From: Sutcliffiella horikoshii | GTDB taxonomy: Bacteria; Bacillota; Bacilli; Bacillales; Bacillaceae_I | Direction: 5' to 3' | Length of the DNA: 64,000 nt | Assembly: GCF_008180725.1 (NCBI RefSeq) | Contig: NZ_VTEV01000003.1 | Location: forward strand, 125,883 to 189,882 | Shown: positions 41,769-49,235 of the stretch, piece by piece | Numbering within the stretch: position 1 is the stretch's first letter | Layout: each line of letters opens with the position of its first letter | The notes under the pieces: model-generated | What the model saw: the letters and a program-made list of their open reading frames with translations, nothing else | What the model was told of the DNA's origin: nothing | Database searches by the model: none | Program-made: the position numbers and the translations under genes

Positions 41769-41909
41769 ATGAGAAAACTTTCTGATGAACTTTTACTAGA
41801 ATCCTATCACAAAGCGACCGAGTTGAAACTAAGCACAGATTTTATTTTACTGATCGAGTTAGAGATTAAACGCCGTTCCCTCAGCTACAAAATAAAAGCA
41901 ACTTCCTAA
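41769..41909 (+). CDS. sda: Sporulation checkpoint inhibitor Sda
   Basis: Sda is a 46-aa helical hairpin that inhibits the sporulation kinase KinA (and KinB) when replication is blocked. The sequence starts [19 protein letters not shown] and continues [17 protein letters not shown], matching B. subtilis Sda in length and pattern. The ATG lies eight bases after GCAGAGG, with AGGAGGTG further upstream. The DnaA boxes in front give a route for replication status to control expression. The neighbour yqeG is the same as in B. subtilis. Confidence 0.95.
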   Translation: MRKLSDELLLESYHKATELKLSTDFILLIELEIKRRSLSYKIKATS

Positions 41910-41936
41910 AAGAGCCAATCATCTGGCTCTTTTTTG
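41907..41936 (+). terminator. Terminator of sda
   Basis: The stem AAAGAGCCA/TGGCTCTTTTTT overlaps the sda stop codon; six-base loop and a T run. Confidence 0.9.
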
Positions 41937-41945
41937 TATAAATAG

Positions 41946-42085
41946 GTTTCTAGCTGTCGATTAGAGCAAAAGGCGAAGACTCCAACGGGGAGTAGGGACA
42001 TTGTTGAGACCCCGCAACGAAGTGAGGAGGCTCAAGGTCCCCCCGCGGAAAGCGAAGCCATTTGCGGAAATCTACAGCGGTGAAA
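41946..42085. repeat. Dispersed GC-rich intergenic repeat (sda-psd gap)
   Basis: A full-looking copy with GATTAGAGCAAAAGGCGAAG, GAGACCCCGCAACG, GAGGAGGCTCAAGG, CGCGGAAAGCGAAGCC and GAAATCTACAGCGG. It runs opposite to the copies at 18,975 and 21,090 and ends right at the psd stop. Confidence 0.8.
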
Positions 42086-42109
42086 AAAGAAAGAAAGCTA
42101 GTGCTCTCA

Positions 42110-42907
42110 CTAGCTTAGCCATGTGCCGATCTTTTGACCGACCTTTACCTCTTCCTTCTCTTTCAAAGTATCCTCTATCATAAACCCATCTTTCTCAAAC
42201 AATAAAATAACCGTGGAGCCAAATGAGAAGTATGCCATTTCTTCTCCCTTTACAAGCTGCTCGCTTTCATGTGTCAACTCGATACTATTAACAAACATAG
42301 CCCCAACTTTTACAACGACAACATGTTTACCTTCGTGTTCAATTTCTGTCAACCTACGATAGTTTTTTGCCAGAGGTTCTTTTCCGTACTTTAATCCCAT
42401 CTGATTAACAGGATAAGATTTCCCTCCAAGTGTCCACTGTTTGGTGACATTCCCTGATATCGGTGTATGAATTTTATGATAGTGGCTTGGACTTAAATAA
42501 AGAACCATATAGGAGCCACCCATATATTTTTCTGCTAACTTCAGATCTGAAAGCATTTCTCCAACAGAGTAATCGATCCCTTTTGCTCTCAGTTGCAGAG
42601 AATCTGTAATAAGCCCTTTCTTTTCGACTACCGCATCAACCGGGCTAACTACTGAGCTTTTTCCAGAATCTATCGGTCTGACATGAGGCTTTAAGTTTCG
42701 AATGAAAAATTGTTGCAGGGTTGGAAATGTATCCATCTGTTCCTGCATTTCTTCGGTATTTATATTATATACCTTCGCAAACGAAGGGATAAACCGCTTG
42801 CTAAGCTTCGAACTGGCAAAACGCTTAACAGCCATTGAAGAGAGTTTATGATTGGTCAATTCAATAGCCAGTCTGTATATACTTTTCAACAAATTGCATT
42901 CCTCCAA
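42110..42907 (-). CDS. psd: Phosphatidylserine decarboxylase proenzyme
   Basis: Psd makes phosphatidylethanolamine. The 265-aa proenzyme cleaves itself at a Gly-Ser bond, the Ser becoming a pyruvoyl group; here the motif is FGSTVILLF with the serine near residue 230. Other family blocks are VSPVDAVVEKKG and SPSHYHKIHTP (substrate and metal site). No pssA homologue adjoins it. Confidence 0.96.
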   Translation of the reverse strand: MEECNLLKSIYRLAIELTNHKLSSMAVKRFASSKLSKRFIPSFAKVYNINTEEMQEQMDTFPTLQQFFIRNLKPHVRPIDSGKSSVVSPVDAVVEKKGLITDSLQLRAKGIDYSVGEMLSDLKLAEKYMGGSYMVLYLSPSHYHKIHTPISGNVTKQWTLGGKSYPVNQMGLKYGKEPLAKNYRRLTEIEHEGKHVVVVKVGAMFVNSIELTHESEQLVKGEEMAYFSFGSTVILLFEKDGFMIEDTLKEKEEVKVGQKIGTWLS

Positions 42908-42997
42908 GATAATAATCCTATATATAAATGAGTTAATCTGCAGTGTGTGTTCGTCTACCTAAACTCCATGAGTGATATTATAACATTTGAGCACCAG

Positions 42998-43027
42998 AAA
43001 AGGCATCCCTATATTCAGGGATGCCTC
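42998..43027 (-). terminator. Terminator downstream of pepF
   Basis: The perfect stem AGGCATCCCT/AGGGATGCCT with a six-base loop lies between pepF and psd. Confidence 0.85.
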
Positions 43028-43037
43028 TACTATCTAC

Positions 43038-44813
43038 CTATTTGTTTGTAAGTTGTAAAAACTCTTCTACATCTTCAAGCGATTTTTTAACTGCTTTTTC
43101 CCAGAAGTCTCGTTGTGTCAGATCGACACCTAAATGCTTCATTGCTAAGTCTTCCACTGTCATGGAAGCTGTATCTTTTAAAAGGGCAATGTATTTTTCT
43201 TCGTAGTTCGTACCTTCTTCTAATGCTTGGGAGTAGATGCCCAATGAGAACAAGTATCCAAACGTATAAGGGAAGTTATAGAACGGAACTTGCGTAATAA
43301 AGAAGTGCATCTTGGAAGCCCAGAACGTTGGATCATATTCCCCTAAAGCATCGCAATATGCTTCTTTTTGCGCTTCTACCATTAGATCGTTTAACTTTTC
43401 CACACTTACCAATCCGTTTTTACGCTCTTCATAGAATCTAGTCTCAAATAAGAAACGAGCATGGATATTCATGTAAAATGCTACACTGCGCTGTATTTTA
43501 TCTTCTAAAAGAGAGATCTTTTCCTGTTCATCCTTTGCATATTTAACGGCAGCATCGGCCACAATCATTTCAGCAAAAGTGGAAGCTGTTTCAGCAACAT
43601 TACTTGCGTAAAAACGGTTCAATGTTGGAACTCCGTGCATAGCATGTTGATGGAATGCATGTCCTAATTCATGTGCCAATGTGGAGACATTAGAAAGTGT
43701 TCCAGAGTATGTCATAAAAATTCTCGATTGACCGGAAACAGGGAAGCTTGTGCAGAATCCACCTGGTCGCTTTCCTGCTCTATCCTCCGCCTCAATCCAA
43801 CGGTCTTCAAATGATTTCTTTGTAAATTCTGTTAGTTCCGGGCCGAATTTGGAGAACTGTTCTATTATGAATTCTGCTCCTTCTTGGTAAGAAAGAATGG
43901 TTTCTTCAGAAGATAAAGGAGCGGACACATCATACATGTTCAATTTATCAAGTCCTAATAGTTCCGCCTTGCGTTCAAGATACTTCTTCAACGTGCCTTT
44001 ATGATCCGTAATTACTTGCCACATAGTATCTAACGTTTCTTGCTTCATTCTATTGTTCTCGAGTGGCTCTTTTAATACAGAATCCCAGCCTCTTTGCTCA
44101 TATACTTGCAGTCGGAACCCTGCGAGATGGTTTAAAGCAGAAGCAATGGTTTCGGCCTGGCTTTCCCACGCTTTTTTCCATGCATCAGAAACATTCTTGC
44201 GAACACTTCGGTCTCCATTTGAAAAACGGTTATGAGCTTGCCCAACAGAAAGCTCCTTCACTTCTCCGTTTTCTTCCACCGGTATTTTTATAGTACCAAC
44301 GATAGAGTTATATAGCTTGCCCCAAGCATGATACCCGTCAACAGCTAATGAAGTTACCAGTTTCTCCTGTGCTGCCGGTAATTTGTCACCAGCTCTGCGT
44401 CTTCTTTCATTTAAAACGTATTCTAATGGTTGAAACACGTCTCTTTGGATTAGACTCGCCCACGCTGCTTCATCAATATCAACCAGCTTTTCATCTAATG
44501 CACCAAGCTGAACCTGTAATTTGGCATGCAGTTGTGCTACTTTCCCTTGTAGCTGTGAAGCAGTTTTGTCTTTAACATCCTGTGCAAGAAGACAACCGAC
44601 GAAAGCAGATGCTTGTACCACTTTTTTGACGACGTTCTCATAGGAAACCAAAATACCTTCAAGATTTTCGGTTGAGAAAGCTTCTATTTGTTGCTCAAAT
44701 GTATGAAGTTCTGATTGTATTTCTTTTAAATATGTATGAAAAGCTTCTGAATTGCTTCCTCCTTGGAAAAATACATCTAAATCCCAAGTTTCACTATATG
44801 TTTTCGTTGTCAC
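43038..44813 (-). CDS. M3-family oligoendopeptidase F-like protein
   Basis: This is a cytoplasmic zinc oligopeptidase of the M3B (PepF) family. The 591-aa protein has the HELGHAFHQHA motif near residue 380, with the third ligand Glu in NVAETASTFAEM downstream. PepF homologues degrade short peptides, and one in B. subtilis was reported to inhibit sporulation initiation when overexpressed. The paralogue group cannot be settled here, so no symbol is given. It stands alone between psd and the small YjcZ-like gene. Confidence 0.93.
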   Translation of the reverse strand: MTTKTYSETWDLDVFFQGGSNSEAFHTYLKEIQSELHTFEQQIEAFSTENLEGILVSYENVVKKVVQASAFVGCLLAQDVKDKTASQLQGKVAQLHAKLQVQLGALDEKLVDIDEAAWASLIQRDVFQPLEYVLNERRRRAGDKLPAAQEKLVTSLAVDGYHAWGKLYNSIVGTIKIPVEENGEVKELSVGQAHNRFSNGDRSVRKNVSDAWKKAWESQAETIASALNHLAGFRLQVYEQRGWDSVLKEPLENNRMKQETLDTMWQVITDHKGTLKKYLERKAELLGLDKLNMYDVSAPLSSEETILSYQEGAEFIIEQFSKFGPELTEFTKKSFEDRWIEAEDRAGKRPGGFCTSFPVSGQSRIFMTYSGTLSNVSTLAHELGHAFHQHAMHGVPTLNRFYASNVAETASTFAEMIVADAAVKYAKDEQEKISLLEDKIQRSVAFYMNIHARFLFETRFYEERKNGLVSVEKLNDLMVEAQKEAYCDALGEYDPTFWASKMHFFITQVPFYNFPYTFGYLFSLGIYSQALEEGTNYEEKYIALLKDTASMTVEDLAMKHLGVDLTQRDFWEKAVKKSLEDVEEFLQLTNK

Positions 44814-44937
44814 GTTGTAACTCCCCCTTTTAGTTTCATAGATTAATTATAAACGAAGAGTGTAAATATTTCTACAATTCCAAACTATTTGATTGGCGTA
44901 AATTTCGCATTGCGAAGTTTTTCTTTTGAAGAAAAGA

Positions 44938-44966
44938 AAAAAGCCCATGCTAGAAAGCATAAGCTT
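44938..44966 (-). terminator. Terminator of the YjcZ-like gene
   Basis: On the minus strand AGCTTATGCT-TTCT-AGCATGGGCT (two G-U pairs) is followed by TTTTTTC, overlapping the stop codon. Confidence 0.7.
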
Positions 44967-45129
44967 ATCTGTATAAGTGGTTTTTGCAATAATATGCGCC
45001 GCCAATTAGTAACAAGATAAACAGAATCACTAGAAGGCCATATACCCATCCACCATAATAACCAGGTCCGCATGGTCCAGGATAAGGAGGAGGACAACAC
45101 CCAAAACCTCCGTAAGGGTACCCGTACAT
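44965..45129 (-). CDS. Small YjcZ-like sporulation membrane protein
   Basis: This 54-aa protein has a Gly/Pro/Tyr/Cys-rich head (MYGYPYGGFGCCPPPYPG) and one C-terminal membrane helix (about residues 29-46, VYGLLVILFILLLIGGAYY). This is the layout of the YjcZ/SscA-type tiny spore-associated proteins. The ATG at 45,129 has AAAGGGG eight bases upstream; seven further in-frame codons are unlikely. Assignment rests on composition and layout, not on a specific motif. Confidence 0.7.
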   Translation of the reverse strand: MYGYPYGGFGCCPPPYPGPCGPGYYGGWVYGLLVILFILLLIGGAYYCKNHLYR

Positions 45130-45268
45130 ACCAACAACCCCTTTCTCCAACTAGGTATCTACACTACTACCATATGCACATCCCACAAAAGAGACAGGGC
45201 AAACGCGGAGAAAACCACAATTAAATTTGGGAAAGTTCGTGATATTTTTGTTACAGTAATATTAAATT

Positions 45269-45300
45269 CCTGTGTGGGGGTCAGACCCCCACAGGTTTTT
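45269..45300. repeat. GGGGGTCAGACCCCC hairpin, second copy
   Basis: Arms CCTGTG(TG)GGGGGTC and GACCCCCACAGG are followed by TTTTT on the plus strand; same core as at 29,552. It lies beyond the sigK 3' end. The rest of 45,130-45,353 shows no gene. Confidence 0.75.
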
Positions 45301-45311
45301 CGCCCTCCATG

Positions 45312-45350
45312 CCGAAACCCCTTGGCCGGTTTGATCGCCAAGGGGTTTTT
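45312..45350. terminator. Terminator downstream of sigK 3' half
   Basis: The stem AAACCCCTTGGC/GCCAAGGGGTTTTT has a nine-base loop and begins just after the sigK stop. The T run is stronger on the plus strand (five T) than on the minus strand (three T). Confidence 0.75.
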
Positions 45351-45353
45351 ATG

Positions 45354-45725
45354 TTATTGTTTTTTCTTTTCTTTTTCAGCACGGTAGAATTCGTGGAACA
45401 TTTTCATGAGGGCACGCTTTTCGATCCGTGATACGTAACTTCTGGAAATGCCTAGTTCTTTCGCTATTTCGCGCTGCGTCTTTTCATCTTTAAGATCAAG
45501 GCCAAAGCGACCGACGATAACCTCACGTTCCCTTTCATCAAGCACGTCTATATAAACTTTTATTTTCTCCAATTCCATATTAAGCTGTATGGTATCAATG
45601 ACATCTTCTGATTCTGATTTCAGCACATCAATCAAACTGATTTCGTTCCCTTCCTTATCTTGACCGATTGGATCATGTAAGGAAACATCCTTCTTCGTTT
45701 TCTTTAACGCCCTTAAATGCATCAA
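45354..45725 (-). CDS. spoIIIC: RNA polymerase sigma-K, C-terminal half (split gene)
   Basis: This is the 3' half of sigK, encoding the part called SpoIIIC in B. subtilis: 123 codons from [19 protein letters not shown] to the end. It includes sigma regions 3-4, with the region 4 helix-turn-helix [24 protein letters not shown]. On its own it has no N-terminal core-binding region and no real start; the first codon (TTG) is internal to the complete gene. The missing half is at 59,782-60,122. Joining at the GAAAT core restores [11 protein letters not shown]. Sigma-K drives late mother-cell gene expression. Confidence 0.97.
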   Translation of the reverse strand: MMHLRALKKTKKDVSLHDPIGQDKEGNEISLIDVLKSESEDVIDTIQLNMELEKIKVYIDVLDEREREVIVGRFGLDLKDEKTQREIAKELGISRSYVSRIEKRALMKMFHEFYRAEKEKKKQ

Positions 45726-45726
45726 T

Positions 45727-45731
45727 ATTTC
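45727..45731 (-). other. Element junction (att core) in sigK 3' half
   Basis: The minus strand reads ATC GAA ATA TTG ATG CAT. The 5-mer GAAAT at 45,731-45,727 is shared in register with GAA ATT at the other junction (59,786-59,782). Crossover anywhere in this 5-mer gives GAA ATA TTG ATG, that is E-I-L-M, as in uninterrupted SigK. Confidence 0.85.
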
Positions 45732-45780
45732 GATTCTAATGTCAATAGAGTGCTAAGTCAACCCCTAAGGTTTGAACAAG

Positions 45781-45933
45781 CTAAACGTACTTTTTTGCGT
45801 ACTTATTTAATAACCTATTTGCATTTTTCAAGGCTTGTTGGGAAGGTTCACGTTCAATTGTAACCGTCACGTTTAAATTCTCGAATTTTAATACCTTTCT
45901 ATTCTGGGTTTTCTCAATAACTTCATATTTCAT
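45781..45933 (-). CDS. Unknown 50-aa protein inside the sigK 3' junction
   Basis: I do not recognise this protein. It reads MKYEVIEKTQNRKVLKFENL and then an amphipathic lysine-rich helix (SQQALKNANRLLNKYAKKY). The ATG is preceded by AAGAGGTG at five bases. It is the first gene inside the element at this end, about 50 bp from the core. Its promoter may be lost in the overlapping end of the restriction gene. A role in transposition or excision is only a guess from position. Confidence 0.6.
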   Translation of the reverse strand: MKYEVIEKTQNRKVLKFENLNVTVTIEREPSQQALKNANRLLNKYAKKYV

Positions 45934-45937
45934 AAAG

Positions 45938-46804
45938 TCACCTCTTAAAATAGATTATAAAGTAATTATAAACAAAAAAATGACGCCAAATAATATGACG
46001 TCTAAAGATTACTTCGTCAACCAATCCTTTGTGAAGCATATCAATTGTTCTACAAAGATATGAACGTCCCATGTTCCACCAAGTATTATAATCGTCAATA
46101 AAGTATATGTGTTTGATATCTCTGTTTGTTTCTCTGCTTATGTCATTCAATTCAAATCCATCTAATTGAGTTTCGTAAATTCCATCAGAAATACGACTTC
46201 CAAAAGTTGTTGTATAATAGTATTCTTTGATCTCCCATATTGCTAAAGGATTTTGTGTGCTTGGATAAGCACCGTCAAATCTTCTTGAGAGTGCACCGAT
46301 CAATTTTTTATCGTCATCTAAAATATAACTTAAACTCATTGGATTATCGTCAAAAAGAACGTCTTTTCCGTATATTAATTCATTATCATTTGCATATCTT
46401 CGCAGTGTTCTTTCAGTAATAATATTAATAATTCCCGTAAAATAAGAATAATCTCGTTTTTCGTTTTTTTGTTTATTTAATGGTAATGAACAAGTATAAG
46501 AATTTTGCGTATGATATAAAGCTAATTTGCGGAATTCTTCTTTTGCGATATCTTTATCCATGAATTGTTTTTTTACAAATGTGTTCAAAACTGTGGATCT
46601 ATAATTTAGATATTCAAGCACGTCCTGAATAATATCTGTATCATAGTTTATATCTAAATCTTCCAACTTCTTTTCTGCTTCATGAATGCTATAAAGTCGT
46701 AATTCACCACTACCTCTTTTGGAATATCCAAGTTTCTCGGATATTATTTTTACATACGCCCAAAAGGACGAATCTCTTTCTAAAAAACTTGCATTAGCTT
46801 TCAA
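45938..46804 (-). CDS. Type II restriction endonuclease (PD-(D/E)xK-like)
   Basis: This 288-aa protein next to a controller and a DNA adenine methyltransferase is best read as the restriction enzyme of the module. A PD-(D/E)xK-like site is visible: Asp177 in RRFDGAYP and Glu191-Ile-Lys193 in IWEIKEYYYTTTFGS. The downstream block IYFIDDYNTWWNMGRSYLCR is typical of such enzymes. The TTG start overlaps the controller stop by 4 bp. The last 21 codons (after residue 267, DEVIF) run straight through a terminator-like hairpin into the next ribosome-binding site. A base loss at the original stop may therefore have lengthened it. Recognition site unknown. Confidence 0.82.
   Translation of the reverse strand: MKANASFLERDSSFWAYVKIISEKLGYSKRGSGELRLYSIHEAEKKLEDLDINYDTDIIQDVLEYLNYRSTVLNTFVKKQFMDKDIAKEEFRKLALYHTQNSYTCSLPLNKQKNEKRDYSYFTGIINIITERTLRRYANDNELIYGKDVLFDDNPMSLSYILDDDKKLIGALSRRFDGAYPSTQNPLAIWEIKEYYYTTTFGSRISDGIYETQLDGFELNDISRETNRDIKHIYFIDDYNTWWNMGRSYLCRTIDMLHKGLVDEVIFRRHIIWRHFFVYNYFIIYFKR
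45973..46003 (-). terminator. Terminator inside the restriction gene 3' end
   Basis: On the minus strand GACGTCA-TATTATT-TGGCGTC (one G-U pair) is followed by ATTTTTTT. It is located within the final codons of the restriction endonuclease frame. Confidence 0.7.
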
Positions 46805-47052
46805 ATGAACTTTTCCTCCTCCATCATTTTAAAAAAATTTGCAAGCGAAATTTCTAATGCTTTACAAAATTTATTAATGTTAATCAAAGATAGGTTACGT
46901 TCTCCTTGTTCAACGTCACTAATGTATGTTCTATGTAGACCCGTTCTTTCGGCGAGAACTTCTTGGGAGAATCCCTTTTGTGTTCTTAACTTTCTTACAG
47001 TTATGCCAAATTTTTTCTTGATTAGTTCATCACTTAAATGGTTAGTCATCAT
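46801..47052 (-). CDS. Controller (C) protein of the restriction-modification system
   Basis: This is an 83-aa XRE-type regulator: a helix-turn-helix in LRTQKGFSQEVLAERTGLHRTYISDVEQGERNLSL, then LFKALEIS-like helices (here FCKALEISLANFF). C proteins activate their own and the restriction gene from operator C-boxes and delay restriction until the host DNA is methylated. The gene starts ATG-ATG with no Shine-Dalgarno sequence close to the predicted promoter, as is usual for C genes. It overlaps the restriction gene and is divergent from the methyltransferase. Confidence 0.88.
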   Translation of the reverse strand: MMTNHLSDELIKKKFGITVRKLRTQKGFSQEVLAERTGLHRTYISDVEQGERNLSLININKFCKALEISLANFFKMMEEEKFI

Positions 47053-47074
47053 AGGAAAAAAATACTATTTTGCA

Positions 47075-47100
47075 GAGTATAAGTCCACAGACTATAAGTG
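47075..47100. promoter_or_regulatory. Twin C-boxes between controller and methyltransferase genes
   Basis: Two near-palindromes, GAGTATAAGTC (47,075-47,085) and GACTATAAGTG (47,090-47,100), are 15 bp centre to centre. Both fit GACT-N3-AGTC with one end base changed. Box one contains TATACT on the minus strand, a good -10 for the controller gene. Confidence 0.82.
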
Positions 47101-47176
47101 ACATTTTTTTCTTTTAGTAATATAATTGTTTATGCTATTATGGTATTAATAACTTTGGTTTTGAAAGGAATACATT

Positions 47177-48055
47177 ATGGCATTAAACAAAATTAGTTCT
47201 CCTCCGCAGTTATTAAAATGGGTAGGGAACAAACATAAATTTGCAGAAGAAATTGTATCCCATATGCCCGACGAAATAAATACTTACTATGAACCGTTCA
47301 TGGGTAGTGGTGCAGTTTTGGGAACACTTGCTTCAATGAATCAAAATAGCTTATTTCAAAAATATAAAAAAGCCGTGGGTTCAGACATTCTACCTTTTTT
47401 GATTGGTGTCTTTGAATATGTTAAAAACGATCCTCAAACACTTATTCAACACTATCGTGATTGTATAACTAATTACGAGGAAAACCGAGTAGAAAACTAT
47501 CTTGAAATTCGTGAACGTTTTAATCAAAACTTTAATCCATTGGATTTCGCTGTAATTTCAAGAACCTGTTATTCAGGTATCATTCGCTTTAGAAAAGCGG
47601 ATGGCTATATGAGTACACCAATCGGACCACATAAGCCGATTTCGCCCGAATCATTTGCAAGTCGTGTTATGGTTTGGAATGAATTAGTAAAAGACGTAGA
47701 ATTCGTAAATAAGGATTTTAGAGAAGTAATGAAGAATGCAAAAGAGGGGGATTTGGTGTACTGTGACCCTCCTTATACTCATAGTCAAGGGATTCTATAC
47801 GGGGCACAAGCGTTCAAGATTGAAGAACTTTGGGAAGCTATTGAAGGTTGTAAACAACGAGGGGCTAAAGTTATGCTTTCAATTAATGGAAAACGCAGAT
47901 CAAAGTCCGAAGATATAAGTGTGGAATTCCCAGAAGATTTATTTGAACGTAAATTATATGTGAATTGCGGAATTTCAATGGTAAATCGACTGCAACGTGC
48001 TGGAAAAGCCATGGAAAACGAAGAAGTACACGATAGATTATTATTTACATGGTAA
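47177..48055 (+). CDS. DNA adenine-N6 methyltransferase (D12/Dam family)
   Basis: This is the modification enzyme protecting sites from the neighbouring restriction enzyme. The 292-aa alpha-class MTase has motif X LLKWVGNKHK near residues 12-21, the SAM-binding motif I YEPFMGSGAV at 38-47 and the catalytic DPPY at 197-200. The ATG has GAAAGGAA upstream. It is divergent from the controller-restriction pair, with the C-boxes between them. Target sequence cannot be told from the sequence alone. Confidence 0.95.
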   Translation: MALNKISSPPQLLKWVGNKHKFAEEIVSHMPDEINTYYEPFMGSGAVLGTLASMNQNSLFQKYKKAVGSDILPFLIGVFEYVKNDPQTLIQHYRDCITNYEENRVENYLEIRERFNQNFNPLDFAVISRTCYSGIIRFRKADGYMSTPIGPHKPISPESFASRVMVWNELVKDVEFVNKDFREVMKNAKEGDLVYCDPPYTHSQGILYGAQAFKIEELWEAIEGCKQRGAKVMLSINGKRRSKSEDISVEFPEDLFERKLYVNCGISMVNRLQRAGKAMENEEVHDRLLFTW

Positions 48056-48061
48056 TTGTAA

Positions 48062-48087
48062 AGTCGTCAGTTATGACGGCTTTTTTC
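48062..48087 (+). terminator. Terminator of the methyltransferase gene
   Basis: The stem GTCGTCA/TGACGGC (one G-U) has a four-base loop followed by TTTTTT. Confidence 0.85.
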
Positions 48088-48127
48088 ATATACAAAAAAA
48101 ACGCCCCAAATTGGGACGCCGTTATAG

Positions 48128-48643
48128 TTAAAACTTCGAATGAATTTCCGTTAATTGTTCGCCTAACTTTTCATATAACTTCGCAACTTCTTCTTCCTTG
48201 TCGGGATTGCCGTCATTCTTCATGATTTCGTATGCGGTCGTTTGGAACGCTTTGAATTCTTCCGTCATTCCTTTTTCCACAATTTCGTCTTTGAAGTAAT
48301 TTACATAATGAAGGACGCCATTTGCAATCGTGAAATTAGCGGTTGCGTCGTCTTGATAGCTTCTATATTCTGAATTTGGTTGCCATATGTCGTAATAATA
48401 ATTGACAAACGTCTCAAGTTCCGTGAATTCGGTTTTCGTTACCGTGAAATCTTCCATTGATAAATTGGGATTTTCGTCTTCCTTCACTATTTCAACTTCT
48501 TCTTTTGTTCCAATGTTTTCTTCGGCTTGAACGATCGTTGGCGTAGTATCTTCTGAGAATAGGAACGTAAAGAATAATATTGACATACTAATCATTGAAA
48601 CACCGACAATACCAACGAACGACCAAATGATTTTACTTTTCAT
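48128..48643 (-). CDS. Unknown membrane-anchored extracytoplasmic protein
   Basis: I do not recognise this 171-aa protein. A single N-terminal membrane helix (about residues 6-29) is followed by an acidic linker (about 35-65) and a helical outer domain with YYYDIWQPNSEYRSYQDD. The closest good ribosome-binding bases (AAGGAAG) are 15 or more bases from the ATG, so the start is not firm. A terminator with ACGTCCC/GGGGCGT stem (48,095-48,120) follows the stop. It lies between the methyltransferase and a BRO-N-like gene. Confidence 0.75.
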   Translation of the reverse strand: MKSKIIWSFVGIVGVSMISMSILFFTFLFSEDTTPTIVQAEENIGTKEEVEIVKEDENPNLSMEDFTVTKTEFTELETFVNYYYDIWQPNSEYRSYQDDATANFTIANGVLHYVNYFKDEIVEKGMTEEFKAFQTTAYEIMKNDGNPDKEEEVAKLYEKLGEQLTEIHSKF

Positions 48644-48741
48644 TGCTTTTTGTTTTCACTTCCTTTTCGATTTTCACTTTTATGGTAACATATGACATTA
48701 TATTTTTGTATATGTAAAAAAAACGTCAATCCCCGAAGGGA

Positions 48742-49134
48742 TTAACGCCTTGCAAGTTCTTCAAGAAATTCTTTGCGATATTCTTCGTCTTCTAATAGTT
48801 TATCAATCAATTCGTCGTCCATATACGCCCCATACTTTTCGAGTGAAGGTATTACTTCGTTTTCATAAAAATCCTTATAAAGACTTGCAATTTCGCTTTC
48901 ACTTTCTAATGCTAACGAATAAAGACCCACTTCATTTATTAGAGTTATCTTACGTTTAGGATTGTTAGGTTTATACATATAAATCTTTTCGTCTTTGTTT
49001 AATTGATTGACCGTGAAGAATGGTATTTCTAATAATTCGCAAACGTCCTTCGCAAAAAACAACGTTTCGCCGTCAATTTTGATTGTTTCCACGTTATTAG
49101 CAACGAAATTATAAAAAAATTGAACTTTGTTCAT
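48742..49134 (-). CDS. BRO-N-like (antirepressor-type) protein
   Basis: This 130-aa protein resembles the BRO N-terminal domain found in phage and virus antirepressors. Family-like blocks are TLFFAKDVCELLEIPF, DEKIYMY, LINEVGLYSLALESES and FYENEVIPSLEKYGAYM. The usual second domain is missing, so it is a single-domain form. GGGGG bases precede the ATG. A terminator (AATCCC-CGAA-GGGATT, 48,722-48,745) follows. BRO-N proteins often regulate phage or element switches; here that is inferred. Confidence 0.8.
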   Translation of the reverse strand: MNKVQFFYNFVANNVETIKIDGETLFFAKDVCELLEIPFFTVNQLNKDEKIYMYKPNNPKRKITLINEVGLYSLALESESEIASLYKDFYENEVIPSLEKYGAYMDDELIDKLLEDEEYRKEFLEELARR

Positions 49135-49235
49135 AGATATCGACCCCCGTTTTAAATTTAACTTACACTATTAAATGTGCGGTGAAATTAACGATTTGTG
49201 ACGCCTATAATAAAAAAACGCCCGAATTTGGACGT

